From: Neokomagataea anthophila
GTDB lineage: Bacteria; Pseudomonadota; Alphaproteobacteria; Acetobacterales; Acetobacteraceae
Direction: 5' to 3'
Assembly: GCF_018122595.1 (NCBI RefSeq)
Contig: NZ_JAGRQH010000004.1
Span: 1 to 64,000, forward strand
Length of the DNA: 64,000 nt
A program made the translations under genes and the position numbers. The notes beneath the pieces were generated by a model, which was not told the DNA's origin, searched no databases, and saw only the letters and a list, made by a program, of their open reading frames with translations. Within the stretch, counting starts at the first letter, position 1, and each line of letters begins with the position of its first letter. Shown piece after piece: positions 28,019-36,979 of the stretch.

Positions 28019-29089
28019 ATGATCGACATGGATAAAATCGCCACCGCGTTCCTGCATCGCTTTGATCCGGAACCCGCTCATGAACTTGCCATTACAGCAA
28101 TGGCTCTCGGCCTTACGCCTAAAGCGCCCAAAGATGACCCGGCGCTTGCTGTAGAGTGCTTAGGTTTACGCTTCCCGAACCCGATTGGCCTCGCCGCAGG
28201 TTTTGACAAAAATGCCCGCGCTGCCCGCCCACTCACCCGTATGGGATTCGGACATGTTGAAGTCGGCACCGTAACGCCTCGCCCACAACCCGGTAACCCG
28301 CAACCTCGCCTTTTCCGTCTGCCAGAAGATGGCGCCATCATTAACCGTATGGGCTTTAATGGCTGCGGCATTGACCGTTTCTGCCGCAATCTAGCACGCT
28401 TACACCGCCCACAACCCAATGGTCGTCGCCGTGGGCCCATTGCTCCTCTCGGTGCAAATCTTGGCATTAACAAAACAGGATCAGACCCCCTGCGGGATTA
28501 TCCTGAGCTTGTCGCCCGTGTACGGCCTTATGCCGATTATGTGACGATTAACCTCTCATCGCCCAACACCCCGGGCCTGCGCGACCTCCAATCCGCCGAT
28601 ATTTTGGCAAAGCTGCTTGCGGCCATCGCAACACGCAACCCTGAGCGCCCACCCCTCTTAGTCAAACTTGCTCCCGATATGAGCGATGATGCCTATGAAC
28701 CCGTACTCAACGCCGCTCTTCAGGGTGGCGCCCAAGGCCTCATCCTCACCAACACCACCATTGCCCGCCCAGAGGGCCTTAGCAGCCCTCATGCACATGA
28801 AAGTGGCGGCCTCTCCGGTCGACCTTTGGCACCCCGTGCACGGGATGTCCTGCGCCATGTTGCACAACTCAACAAAGGCCGCCTCACCCTCATTTCTGCA
28901 GGCGGCATTGAAAGCGGACGAGATGTGCTGGACCGTATCCGCCTCGGTGCCAGCATGGTGCAACTCTATACATCCTTCATTCTGGAAGGCGCCTCTCTCC
29001 TCCCACGCATCAAAGCAGAGCTGCTCAACAGCATGCGAGAAGACGGTATCGCATCTTTACATGACGCTCACGGACTAGACTTAACGTAA
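28019..29089 (+). CDS. pyrD: Dihydroorotate dehydrogenase (quinone), class 2
   Basis: A 356-residue membrane-associated FMN enzyme for the fourth step of pyrimidine synthesis, passing electrons to quinone. Family landmarks are the short N-terminal helix region before HRFDPEPAHEL, NPIGLAAGFDKN, INRMGFNGCG, and the catalytic Ser in NLSSPNTPGLRDLQ, which marks class 2. FMN-phosphate binding is by SAGGIESG and the VQLYTSFILEG end. ATG 28019 gives the usual N-terminal length; GTG 27971 and ATG 28028 are alternatives, and none has an ideal ribosome site. It is followed by a terminator. Confidence 0.93.
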   Translation: MIDMDKIATAFLHRFDPEPAHELAITAMALGLTPKAPKDDPALAVECLGLRFPNPIGLAAGFDKNARAARPLTRMGFGHVEVGTVTPRPQPGNPQPRLFRLPEDGAIINRMGFNGCGIDRFCRNLARLHRPQPNGRRRGPIAPLGANLGINKTGSDPLRDYPELVARVRPYADYVTINLSSPNTPGLRDLQSADILAKLLAAIATRNPERPPLLVKLAPDMSDDAYEPVLNAALQGGAQGLILTNTTIARPEGLSSPHAHESGGLSGRPLAPRARDVLRHVAQLNKGRLTLISAGGIESGRDVLDRIRLGASMVQLYTSFILEGASLLPRIKAELLNSMREDGIASLHDAHGLDLT

Positions 29090-29098
29090 AATACTCAT

Positions 29099-29127
29099 GC
29101 GACCTGCCAAGAGACCAAGCAGGTCGC
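29099..29127. terminator. Terminator after pyrD
   Basis: A perfect 9-bp stem GCGACCTGC/GCAGGTCGC (29099-29107 and 29119-29127), followed on the plus strand by AGCTTATAGTTTT. It separates pyrD from the convergent gene at 29145. Confidence 0.6.
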
Positions 29128-29144
29128 AGCTTATAGTTTTCAAT

Positions 29145-29372
29145 CTATGATAAGCCTATGTGATACATAAAAACACAGGCCCAAAAAAATGCGATCACCA
29201 ACATCCACCAATTAGTATGGATATGATTTTGTGCATCCATCGTGGTCGTAACGCAGGCAATACCCAGAAATACAAGAAATAAGGCAAAACCAGCCGTCAT
29301 TCCCACAATACGAATAACCAATTTACGCTGACGGCGCTTATCCTCAGCATCCATCGCCATATTTTCAGACAT
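29145..29372 (-). CDS. Small hypothetical membrane protein
   Basis: A 75-residue protein with a charged, Arg/Lys-rich N-terminus (DKRRQRKLVIR) and two predicted TM helices (about 23-42 and 52-71). GGGGGGTGA precedes the ATG. It starts 6 bp after the histidine phosphatase stop, so it is the second gene of a two-gene unit. No family was recognised. Confidence 0.7.
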   Translation of the reverse strand: MSENMAMDAEDKRRQRKLVIRIVGMTAGFALFLVFLGIACVTTTMDAQNHIHTNWWMLVIAFFWACVFMYHIGLS

Positions 29373-29378
29373 GCAATG

Positions 29379-30077
29379 TCACCCCCCAAAATCAGGCAGT
29401 TCATTCACTTTAACGACCCGCCAAAGACCATCAATGCGCTCAATAATCGACAATGACAAATTTTGGATCGAAAAACGCAGTGCCGTCTCAGGATGAACCT
29501 GCAAAGCATGCGCAAGCGCCGCCCGAATAGCCCCACCATGGCTAACAATCACCGTATCCTGCCCCTCAGAAGCCGATGCTCGTTCTTCTAAAGCGCGACC
29601 AACACGCGCCCCAACATCCAGCATACTTTCACCAGAAGGAGGCGTTTCTGTCGCTGCTAAAGACCAAAAGGGATTGGGCGGCAATGACAACAAAGACGGA
29701 AATTCACCATGTGGCGTCCCATGCCAGTCACCAATAGACTGCTCAATAAAGCGCTCATCAATGTTTAACGTCCCTGCATCATGCCCAGAAGCCGCCATCA
29801 ATGCTGCTGCAGTATCTTGCGCACGTTTTAAAGGCGAACTCACCCATGATGCTGCCCGCGGCAGTCGTTTCGCTAATGAACGATAGCCCGCTTTTTGTTT
29901 AGCCATTGTCTCAGCACAGAGCTCTACATCTAAAGCACCATACATTACCTTACGTGCTTCAGCCTCAACAACAGCATGACGGATTAACCAAAAACGCGTC
30001 ACACCAGAGGGTAACTCTGGTTCATCCAAAAAATGTCCGTGTGTTTCATTTGGTGGTTGTTGTGCATCATCAGACAT
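29379..30077 (-). CDS. Histidine phosphatase family protein
   Basis: A 232-residue phosphoglycerate-mutase-like phosphatase. The catalytic His is in WLIRHAVVEA (the RHG motif reads RHA). The second His is in VIVSHGGAIRAAL. A conserved Arg lies in SPLKRAQDTA and the Glu/Asp acid near IEQSIGDWHG. The family includes alpha-ribazole phosphatase (CobC-like) and broad-specificity phosphatases; no cobalamin genes are nearby, so the substrate is undecided. It is divergent from rmlB across a 294-bp gap. Confidence 0.88.
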   Translation of the reverse strand: MSDDAQQPPNETHGHFLDEPELPSGVTRFWLIRHAVVEAEARKVMYGALDVELCAETMAKQKAGYRSLAKRLPRAASWVSSPLKRAQDTAAALMAASGHDAGTLNIDERFIEQSIGDWHGTPHGEFPSLLSLPPNPFWSLAATETPPSGESMLDVGARVGRALEERASASEGQDTVIVSHGGAIRAALAHALQVHPETALRFSIQNLSLSIIERIDGLWRVVKVNELPDFGG

Positions 30078-30371
30078 TTTCTTCTTCCATTCATGCTCTA
30101 CCAGTTGTCATGATAATTACATAATTTTATGACTATTTTTACCTATGTTTTCGTGAATTTTTTATAGCCACATTCTCTCTTCGAATCGGTCTGTTTTGGC
30201 CTTTTTCCGGAATTACCTCCCTCTTTTCGAGGGCTTACAAACAATGCTTTTGCAAATATCCTCACATAAGAAGCACAATTTGCGCTTCTTGCGCGATACT
30301 GTAAGGTATGCTTTGCCTAGTGTGCTTTGATATTTCATGCTCGGGATGTCGACCATGACCAAGGGGAAAAG
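30078..30371. other. Divergent intergenic region before rmlB
   Basis: No gene was found. It is AT-rich at the left. It contains the small hairpins CCCTC/GAGGG (30219-30223 and 30229-30233) and AAGAAGC/GCTTCTT (30268-30274 and 30284-30290). It must hold the promoters for the rml operon and for the histidine phosphatase, but no convincing -35/-10 pair was fixed. Confidence 0.4.
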
Positions 30372-31427
30372 ATGCGTATTCTATTAACTGGCGGTTGTGG
30401 ATTTATCGGTTCAGCCGTCGTTCGGTATCTGATCAATAATACCGAACATCATGTGCTCAATATTGACTGCATGACCTATGCTGCCTCAGCAGATACAGTC
30501 GCTGACGTCGCTTCCAACCCGCGCTACCGCCACGCGGATGCCAATATTATCAATAGCGTTGAACTTCAACGCATCTTCGAAGAGTATAAGCCTGATGCCG
30601 TCATGCATCTGGCAGCCGAGAGCCATGTTGATCGCTCCATTGATGGCCCCGGTGTATTCATCCAGACAAATATTGTTGGCACCTACGCTCTACTTGAGGC
30701 GGCCCGCAAATATTGGACAGCGCTGGATTCTGAGCAAAAGAAAGCATTCCGTTTCCACCATATTTCAACGGATGAAGTCTTCGGTCACCTTGAACCGAAT
30801 GACCCACCCTTTACGGAAACGACACCATACGACCCACGCAGCCCGTACTCGGCATCCAAAGCCGCTTCGGACCACTTGGTACGCGCATGGTTCCATACAT
30901 ATGGCTTACCAACGTTCGTTACGAACACGACCAATAATTACGGCATCTGGCATTTCCCAGAAAAGCTCATCCCGCTGGTCACCATCAATGCCATTGAAGG
31001 CAAAGAACTGCCTGTATACGGCAAAGGTGATAACGTGCGTGACTGGTTGTTCGTAGAAGATCACGCAGAAGCACTGGTCCGCGCAGTTGAACGTGGTGAA
31101 CCGGGTGAAACCTACGCCATTGGTGCTCGTCAACCACGCCGCAACATTGACGTTGTCAAAGCTATCTGCGCCGTTCTTGATGAACTGATGCCAGACCCGG
31201 CAGGCCCACGTGAGCGCCTCATCCGCTACGTCACAGACCGCCCCGGCCATGATTTCCGCTACGAAATCGACCCTACCCACGCCGAAACAGCGCTGGACTG
31301 GAAAGCAAAGCACGATTTCGAAACCGGCATTCGTAAAACCGTCCAGTGGTACATTGATAATCGTGCATGGTGGGAAGGTATCCGCTCCAAGCGTTATACC
31401 GGACAGCGCCTGGGGAAAAGCTCATGA
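30372..31427 (+). CDS. rmlB: dTDP-glucose 4,6-dehydratase
   Basis: A 351-residue extended-SDR enzyme, second step of dTDP-L-rhamnose synthesis. The NAD-binding motif GGCGFIGS lies at the N-terminus. The catalytic triad region has STDEVFGHL and YSASKAASD (YxxxK). ATG 30372 has AAGGGGAAAAG just upstream and starts exactly at the Rossmann strand; the longer frame from 30327 is not needed. It is the first gene of rmlBACD and overlaps rmlA by 4 bp. Confidence 0.96.
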   Translation: MRILLTGGCGFIGSAVVRYLINNTEHHVLNIDCMTYAASADTVADVASNPRYRHADANIINSVELQRIFEEYKPDAVMHLAAESHVDRSIDGPGVFIQTNIVGTYALLEAARKYWTALDSEQKKAFRFHHISTDEVFGHLEPNDPPFTETTPYDPRSPYSASKAASDHLVRAWFHTYGLPTFVTNTTNNYGIWHFPEKLIPLVTINAIEGKELPVYGKGDNVRDWLFVEDHAEALVRAVERGEPGETYAIGARQPRRNIDVVKAICAVLDELMPDPAGPRERLIRYVTDRPGHDFRYEIDPTHAETALDWKAKHDFETGIRKTVQWYIDNRAWWEGIRSKRYTGQRLGKSS

Positions 31428-32320
31428 CACAAGCTACGAACACACCCATGAAGGGCATTATCCTTGCAGGTGGGTCAGGCACACGCCTGCACCCAATGAC
31501 GCTGGCATCTTCAAAGCAGTTGCTGCCAGTCTACGATAAGCCGATGATCTACTATCCTTTGTCCACGCTGATGCTGGCAGGGATCAAGGACATCATGATC
31601 ATCACCACCCCACATGACTTGCCGCAGTTCAAGCGCCTGTTAGGGGATGGTTCACAATACGGCGTTTCGTTCACATATCGGGAACAACCCTCACCAGATG
31701 GTCTGGCACAGGCGTTCCTAATTGCAGAAGACTGGATCCAAGGCGCACCATGTGCCTTGGCTCTGGGCGATAATCTGATCTTCTCCGAACATCTTGGTGT
31801 CATGCTGCGCGCCGCAGCAAAACGCCCTGAAGGTGCAACGGTCTTTGCATATCAAGTCCGTGATCCCGAGCGTTATGGCGTTGTCTTGTTCGATGAAAAC
31901 GGCAAAGCGCTAGAAGTCGAAGAAAAGCCGGTCGAGCCTAAGTCTCACTGGGCGATCACAGGTTTGTACTTCTATGATCACCGCGTTGTGGAATTTGCCA
32001 AAAAGGTAAAGCCAAGCGAACGTGGCGAACTCGAAATCACAGACCTGAACCGCATGTATCTTGAAGAAGGCACATTACAGGTTGATCGTCTGGGTCGCGG
32101 CTGTGCTTGGCTTGATGCGGGCGTTCCAGATAGCTTGATGCAAGCTGGAACATTTGTACAAACGATTCAGTCCCGTCAGGGTATGTTGGTCGGATCTCCT
32201 GCTGAAGTTGCCTTCCGCAACGGCTTCATCACCGCTGATCAACTACGCGAATACGCACAAAAAATGCGCAAAACAGAACTGGGCCGCCTGCTGCTCGAAC
32301 TTGCTGAGCACGGCCACTAA
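31424..32320 (+). CDS. rmlA: Glucose-1-phosphate thymidylyltransferase
   Basis: A 298-residue nucleotidyltransferase that makes dTDP-glucose from dTTP and glucose-1-phosphate. The nucleotide-binding loop GGSGTRLHP and the [17 protein letters not shown] block are diagnostic. ALGDNLIF supplies the metal-binding Asp. ATG 31424 overlaps the rmlB stop and has GGGGAAAAG upstream, so the pair is coupled. The enzyme is usually feedback-inhibited by dTDP-rhamnose. Confidence 0.96.
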   Translation: MTQATNTPMKGIILAGGSGTRLHPMTLASSKQLLPVYDKPMIYYPLSTLMLAGIKDIMIITTPHDLPQFKRLLGDGSQYGVSFTYREQPSPDGLAQAFLIAEDWIQGAPCALALGDNLIFSEHLGVMLRAAAKRPEGATVFAYQVRDPERYGVVLFDENGKALEVEEKPVEPKSHWAITGLYFYDHRVVEFAKKVKPSERGELEITDLNRMYLEEGTLQVDRLGRGCAWLDAGVPDSLMQAGTFVQTIQSRQGMLVGSPAEVAFRNGFITADQLREYAQKMRKTELGRLLLELAEHGH

Positions 32321-32331
32321 AAAGCCTGAGT

Positions 32332-32396
32332 GGCGGCATGAACTCTCCGGAGCATGCCGCCTACAGCCTAAAATTAGAACGTCATGCCGTTCTTTT
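32332..32396 (+). other. Tandem hairpins between rmlA and rmlC
   Basis: The first hairpin is GGCGGCATG/CATGCCGCC (32332-32340 and 32353-32361) with a 12-nt loop. The second, AGAACG/CGTTCT (32376-32381 and 32388-32393), is followed by TTT. Both stand in the 125-bp gap inside the operon. They could attenuate rmlCD relative to rmlBA or stabilise processed mRNA ends. Confidence 0.5.
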
Positions 32397-32445
32397 GCCA
32401 TCAGCAGGCCTGACGTCCATACGCATCTGCCAGAAGGAAGACACC

Positions 32446-33009
32446 ATGAAGGTCGAACGCCTCGCCATTCCAGACGTCATTTTGGTGACCCCACCGCGCT
32501 TCGGGGATAATCGCGGTTTCTTCTCAGAAACGTATAATTTTGACCGCATGACAGATGCCGGGATTGATCTGCCATTCGTGCAAGATAACCAAAGCCTATC
32601 ACGCCAAAAAGGCGTCGTTCGCGGCCTGCACTGCCAGCTAGCCCCACATGCGCAAGGCAAGCTCGTTCGCGTGACCCGCGGCGCCATTTGGGATGTCGCA
32701 GTAGATGCTCGCACAGGCTCTCCCACATATGGCAAATGGGTTGGTGCAGAACTCTCGGCTGAAAATTGGTCACAACTTTGGGTTCCACCCGGTTTTCTAC
32801 ACGGCTTCGTTACGCTTGAAGAAGATACCGAAGTTCAATACAAATGCACCGGCCTGTACGACAAAGCGTCTGAACGTGCCGTCATCTGGAACTGCCCTGA
32901 ACTAAAAATTGACTGGCCCGTCGCTGAGGCTGACGCTGTTTTGTCTGATAAAGACAAAATTGCACCGCACTTCTCAGAAGCCAAAGACTGGTTCCAGTAC
33001 AATAAGTGA
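32446..33009 (+). CDS. rmlC: dTDP-4-dehydrorhamnose 3,5-epimerase
   Basis: A 187-residue cupin epimerase, third step to dTDP-L-rhamnose. It shows FGDNRGFFSETY, the catalytic His in VVRGLHCQ, WDVAVDAR, and the substrate-binding end VPPGFLHGFVTL. ATG 32446 is preceded by AGAAGGAAG at good spacing; the longer frame from 32338 would read through the intercistronic hairpins and is rejected. It is separated from rmlD by only 8 bp. Confidence 0.95.
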   Translation: MKVERLAIPDVILVTPPRFGDNRGFFSETYNFDRMTDAGIDLPFVQDNQSLSRQKGVVRGLHCQLAPHAQGKLVRVTRGAIWDVAVDARTGSPTYGKWVGAELSAENWSQLWVPPGFLHGFVTLEEDTEVQYKCTGLYDKASERAVIWNCPELKIDWPVAEADAVLSDKDKIAPHFSEAKDWFQYNK

Positions 33010-33017
33010 GCAGTATC

Positions 33018-33902
33018 ATGACTGAAGCACAGACCATCCTCGTCACAGGCGGTAGCGGTCAACTCGCAACCTCTCTTGTTAACCTTGGTGGCGCACGTAT
33101 TCACCGCGTCGGTCGCCCCGAGTTTGATTTTGATCGCCCTGAAGACATTGCTGAACTCGTCCGCAGCGTAAAGCCTGTAGCCGTTATTAACGGCGCGGCA
33201 TGGACAGCAGTCGACCTCGCTGAAACCGAGGCGGAAGGTGCAAAACGCGGCAACCATACCGGCCCCGAAGCACTCGCCAAAACTTGCGCTGAAGCGGACA
33301 TCCCCTTCATCCACGTCTCAACGGATTATGTCTTTTCAGGAGACAAAGGCGCTCCTTACCTAGAGACAGATCCCACCACGCCGCAAACCGTCTATGGCCG
33401 CACCAAAGCTGAAGGCGAACAAGCCGTACTGGCAGCCAACCCCAAAACCGTCATCCTACGTACGGCATGGGTCTATTCTGCACATGGTAAAAACTTCGTA
33501 AAAACCATGATCAATGCTGGCGCAAAAAACCCAGCACTGAAAGTCGTCGGTGACCAACGCGGCAACCCAACCAGTTCAGATGACCTTGCTGCCGCCATCT
33601 TGGCCATTATCGCCAAGATTGAAGCAACTGGCTGGCAAGCTGATTATGCTGGCATTTATCATGCTGCAGGCACAGGTGAGACGACTTGGCATGGCCTCGC
33701 CGTAACGGCCCTTGATGCCGCTTCTGAACATGGTCAAGCAAAGCCTGAAGTCTCTGCCATTCGTACAGAAGATTGGCCAACACCTGCAAAGCGCCCTCAA
33801 GACTCACGCCTTGATTGCTCTAAACTTGAACGTGTCTTTGGCGTCCGCCTTCCCGCTTGGGAAGACAGCGTCAAACAAACAGTAGCACGTCTTTTTGCTT
33901 AA
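33018..33902 (+). CDS. rmlD: dTDP-4-dehydrorhamnose reductase
   Basis: A 294-residue SDR enzyme that performs the final NAD(P)H reduction to dTDP-L-rhamnose. The cofactor motif is TGGSGQLATSL. STDYVFSG and the YGRTKAEGE (YxxxK) catalytic motif follow. ATG 33018 was chosen; a GTG four codons earlier overlaps the rmlC stop and is possible. It completes the rml pathway. A strong hairpin follows directly. Confidence 0.94.
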   Translation: MTEAQTILVTGGSGQLATSLVNLGGARIHRVGRPEFDFDRPEDIAELVRSVKPVAVINGAAWTAVDLAETEAEGAKRGNHTGPEALAKTCAEADIPFIHVSTDYVFSGDKGAPYLETDPTTPQTVYGRTKAEGEQAVLAANPKTVILRTAWVYSAHGKNFVKTMINAGAKNPALKVVGDQRGNPTSSDDLAAAILAIIAKIEATGWQADYAGIYHAAGTGETTWHGLAVTALDAASEHGQAKPEVSAIRTEDWPTPAKRPQDSRLDCSKLERVFGVRLPAWEDSVKQTVARLFA

Positions 33903-33907
33903 ACTTT

Positions 33908-33936
33908 GTATGCCCAGCTTATGCTGGGCATACTTT
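33908..33936 (+). terminator. Terminator of the rml operon
   Basis: A perfect 11-bp stem GTATGCCCAGC/GCTGGGCATAC (33908-33918 and 33923-33933) with a 4-nt loop is followed by TTT. It sits 5 bp after the rmlD stop and may be partly read through to the glycosyltransferase. Confidence 0.7.
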
Positions 33937-33962
33937 GTACCTCGTTTCGTCGCCAGGATCGC

Positions 33963-34952
33963 ATGCCACCTTCCCCTTCCAGACCGGAGACCGTCTGGAC
34001 ACCCGAAGCCACCGATAGACATGCTCGCCCCACCGTCGCGATCCTCCTCTCCATATATAATGGTGAGGCATATTTAGCCGAACAACTCGCCAGCTTTTTA
34101 ATCCAGTCACATACTGAATGGCACCTATACTGGCGCGATGATGGCTCTACAGATAATAGCCGCGCCATTATGGAAGCTTTCACGCGCACGGATGGAGCCG
34201 GTCGCTGCACCGAGATCATCTCCCCCTGCCAGCGCCTTGGAACTACAGCATCTTTTATGGCTTTACTCTGTACTGCCCCTGATGCTCCTTATTACGCGTT
34301 CGCTGATCAAGACGATGTCTGGCTACCACAAAAACTCTCATGGGCAGTCAAGACACTCGCTCGAACACCCCACAATGAAGCGCATCTTTATTGTGCTCGC
34401 CAGTTTCTCACGGACGAAAACCTCAATATTTTAGGGCAATCTGCTCACATCATCCGTCCACCAAGCCTACATAATGCCGTAACACAAAATATTGCCAGTG
34501 GAATGAGCATTGTTTTCAACAACACACTCCGCAAAACATTAGCTCAACTCGACAAAACCCCTCCCAATGCATTCCATGATTGGTGGGCCTTACTCGTGAC
34601 ATGTGCAACAGGTGGACATGTCACAGCTGACACACGCTGCACACTTTTATACCGACAGCATCGTAACAACTCGATCGGCGCAAGGACTTCTCTTAGAAAG
34701 CGGGCCTTTGCTGCAATCAAACGTGGCCCCTCAGCTTTTCTAGAAACATTCGAGACGAACATCGCCACACTACAACTTTATCCAGAACACCTGACACATG
34801 ACAGCCGCAAGCTTATTCAAGAACTCTCACAAGCCTGCTCTTTCTCTAAGCGTCTCTCTCTCCTGCGCCGCTATCCAGCTTTGCGCCGACAAGCTTTTTT
34901 GGAAAACTTGATCTTTCGCTTATGGTATCTCTGCGGAAACCGGCACCACTAA
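33963..34952 (+). CDS. Glycosyltransferase family 2, probable rhamnosyltransferase-like
   Basis: A 329-residue GT-A glycosyltransferase. The nucleotide-sugar site begins VAILLSIYNGEAYLAEQL. The metal-binding DxD is in YYAFADQDDVWLPQKL, and WRDDGSTD is a classical GT2 signature. Position right after rmlBACD suggests it transfers rhamnose into a surface polysaccharide; this is inference from context. ATG 33963 has AGGAT 6 nt upstream; a TTG at 33906 would lie inside the terminator and is rejected. No TM helix was seen. Confidence 0.88.
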   Translation: MPPSPSRPETVWTPEATDRHARPTVAILLSIYNGEAYLAEQLASFLIQSHTEWHLYWRDDGSTDNSRAIMEAFTRTDGAGRCTEIISPCQRLGTTASFMALLCTAPDAPYYAFADQDDVWLPQKLSWAVKTLARTPHNEAHLYCARQFLTDENLNILGQSAHIIRPPSLHNAVTQNIASGMSIVFNNTLRKTLAQLDKTPPNAFHDWWALLVTCATGGHVTADTRCTLLYRQHRNNSIGARTSLRKRAFAAIKRGPSAFLETFETNIATLQLYPEHLTHDSRKLIQELSQACSFSKRLSLLRRYPALRRQAFLENLIFRLWYLCGNRHH

Positions 34953-34957
34953 TCCAC

Positions 34958-34987
34958 ATTAAGAGCACTGGCATCTTAATGAATTTT
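34958..34987 (+). terminator. Terminator after the glycosyltransferase
   Basis: A 7-bp stem ATTAAGA/TCTTAAT (34958-34964 and 34974-34980) with a 9-nt loop is followed by GAATTTTT. It lies 5 bp downstream of the stop codon. Confidence 0.6.
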
Positions 34988-35028
34988 TCTGTTATTGCTG
35001 AATAACTGCTACAGTTTGGAGTTGTATC

Positions 35029-35175
35029 ATGGGCCTTCCTTTCGACGTAGACTTTGACAAACCACAGGACGCCAATGTCATCACCCTAAAGTGGCTCGTC
35101 ATTCTGCATCTCGCACTCATCGCTTTTATTGTTTTAATTCATATTGCTCTCGTCCACATGCAAAGTTCTTTTTAA
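35029..35175 (+). CDS. Very small single-pass membrane protein
   Basis: A 48-codon frame starts MGLPFDVDFDKP and contains one clear TM helix (about residues 21-43, WLVILHLALIAFIVLIHIA). GGAG lies 7 nt before the ATG. The N-terminus is acidic and polar, and the C-terminus is short (HMQSSF). It follows a terminator, so it should have its own promoter. Its stop overlaps the end of the convergent phosphotransferase gene by 4 bp. No family was recognised. Support comes from the ribosome site and the clean helix, not from homology. Confidence 0.5.
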   Translation: MGLPFDVDFDKPQDANVITLKWLVILHLALIAFIVLIHIALVHMQSSF

Positions 35176-36032
35176 AAAGAACGTGCATCAGACAGAACAT
35201 GAACCGCACGGCGTAAGAAATCTGCGCTCCGCGTCAGCGCATCCCGGTCATGCGCTGACTGGCATAGTACCCAATCTATCGCCGCTAGTGCATGTAAATG
35301 CGCGTAAAACATCACCTGCTCATAATATACCTGTCTATGAGCATAATCCTGCCAAGCTCCTATGAAGCACTTGAGCGCATCACTATCCTCAAGTGCCCCA
35401 TTCACCCAAATTATTTTACCTAGGTCAAAGCGAGCATCCCCAATTAAGGCCGCTCCAAAATCAATCGCTTTCCACGATTTTTGCTCTATATCCCATAAAA
35501 TATTTTGCTGCGTATAATCTCCATGTATCAACGATAGCTCGTAACCACGGGTCATCATATCAACCGAGCGTTCACACCTCCGGAGCGCCGCTTTCAACAC
35601 AACATCCGGAATAACGGAAGAGAGTGTCGTAATATTTTTCTTCCACCCATCAATCTTATTGTTCAAAAAATCCGGCCATGACCATGATCGCTGAAAAAGC
35701 GTAAAGTTTGGAACACCCTGCTCGTCCAAATATGCCCGAGAATACGCTGCTATCCTTCCAAGCAATACCCCAGCATCTACACGATGTTGCGCCTGAACAC
35801 CGAAGTCCAAAACACACTCTGAGACTTCAAGAGCTTCAATATCATTATAGGCAGAATCTGCATGCTCTTCACCAGAGCTACATAAGGCAGGGGTTAAGCC
35901 ACTCCCGGCCATAATCATATATGCAAGCCGTTCCCGCTCTCTTTTATCAACGCTTAAGTAACGCTTACGGATTATCCCTCGTGAGCCATCTGTGCGTTTA
36001 TAGTACGTGATATCCGCCCCACTCCAAGACAT
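35172..36032 (-). CDS. APH-family phosphotransferase
   Basis: A 286-residue protein with an aminoglycoside-phosphotransferase/choline-kinase-like fold. The catalytic loop is LIHGDYTQQNILWD (HGD 170-172, Asn177) and the metal-binding motif is DFGAALIGDARFDLG (DFG 191-193). ATG 36032 has AGGAGTGATA directly upstream, which decides it over the GTG two codons earlier. The substrate is unknown; sugars, choline or small antibiotics are all possible in this family. It is convergent with the tiny membrane protein gene and 121 bp upstream of the znuB end. Confidence 0.85.
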   Translation of the reverse strand: MSWSGADITYYKRTDGSRGIIRKRYLSVDKRERERLAYMIMAGSGLTPALCSSGEEHADSAYNDIEALEVSECVLDFGVQAQHRVDAGVLLGRIAAYSRAYLDEQGVPNFTLFQRSWSWPDFLNNKIDGWKKNITTLSSVIPDVVLKAALRRCERSVDMMTRGYELSLIHGDYTQQNILWDIEQKSWKAIDFGAALIGDARFDLGKIIWVNGALEDSDALKCFIGAWQDYAHRQVYYEQVMFYAHLHALAAIDWVLCQSAHDRDALTRSADFLRRAVHVLSDARSF

Positions 36033-36160
36033 TATCACTCCTATCCAACAACAGATATCACTGCACTCTATACAACACCGGCAGAGCAGCCTGACGTAAA
36101 AACTCTAAACTCCCGAAGATTACCCCTTCATTATAAGGTAATACGATCACCACCCTCTTG

Positions 36161-36979
36161 TCATAAGGCCGCACCCCGCATACGCTGAAGCCGTATAAAT
36201 CCCCCTGCGATCATGTAGAGCACTAAAGCACCCGCACCGATCCAGAATGGTACGGGGACATCCGTCTGCCATGAAAGTACTAGCCCTCCTAAAGAGAGCG
36301 TAAGCGCCATCATAACAGAGGCAACCATGCCCCATAATGGAGACAGACCGAGGCGAAGTGCAGTCGCCGCAGGGCCAACCATCAGGCTAAACGACAGCAA
36401 AGCCCCGGCAATTTCTGAGCACACAGCACAAGCTAAAGCCGAAACGAGCATCAACGCCAAAGAGAGCAGTCGCACCGGCACACCACGTGCCAAAGCCATT
36501 TCTGGGTTTAAACTCGCAAATAAAAGCGGACGCCCTATCACCGCCAACACCGCACAGCACACAGCCGTCACGCCAATCAAGGCTTGAAGTGATGCACGAC
36601 TAAGCCCCAGAACATCGCCAAACAACAACGTCGTTACCATGCTGGACGCACCGTTTGATAAATGCAGGAACAACATTCCCAGTCCCAGACTGGCGGATAA
36701 TACAAGCCCTGTCATACCGTCTCGGTTCAAAGGCTGCCGCCCCTGCGGGATTTCATAACCTAGGACACAACCCGCTAAGAGACTAAATACGCCCATCCCC
36801 ATTAATGGGGAGAACCCCAACCAGACAGCGCCTGCCGCTCCGCTAAACCCCACATGCGTTAAACTATGCGCCGCAAAAGCCTGCCCCCGTAAGAGCAAAA
36901 ACCACCCGACGAGCCCCGCAAGGAGCGATACCAACACGCACCCCATTGCCGCATGGCGCATAAACTCAAACGCAAACAT
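36161..36979 (-). CDS. znuB: Zinc ABC transporter permease ZnuB
   Basis: A 272-residue integral membrane subunit of the ABC-3 (zinc/manganese) family. About eight hydrophobic helices are visible. It begins MFAFEFMRHAAMGCVLVSLLAG, with the typical SLTHVGFSGAAGA segment that contacts the ATPase. It is the last gene of znuACB on the minus strand and overlaps znuC by 14 bp. Zinc is assigned from the operator in front of znuA. Confidence 0.92.
   Translation of the reverse strand: MFAFEFMRHAAMGCVLVSLLAGLVGWFLLLRGQAFAAHSLTHVGFSGAAGAVWLGFSPLMGMGVFSLLAGCVLGYEIPQGRQPLNRDGMTGLVLSASLGLGMLFLHLSNGASSMVTTLLFGDVLGLSRASLQALIGVTAVCCAVLAVIGRPLLFASLNPEMALARGVPVRLLSLALMLVSALACAVCSEIAGALLSFSLMVGPAATALRLGLSPLWGMVASVMMALTLSLGGLVLSWQTDVPVPFWIGAGALVLYMIAGGFIRLQRMRGAAL

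Noticed and set aside
35165-35182. Palindrome GTTCTTTTTAAAAAGAAC considered as a terminator
   Set aside because: It has no loop bases, so it cannot form an ordinary terminator hairpin.
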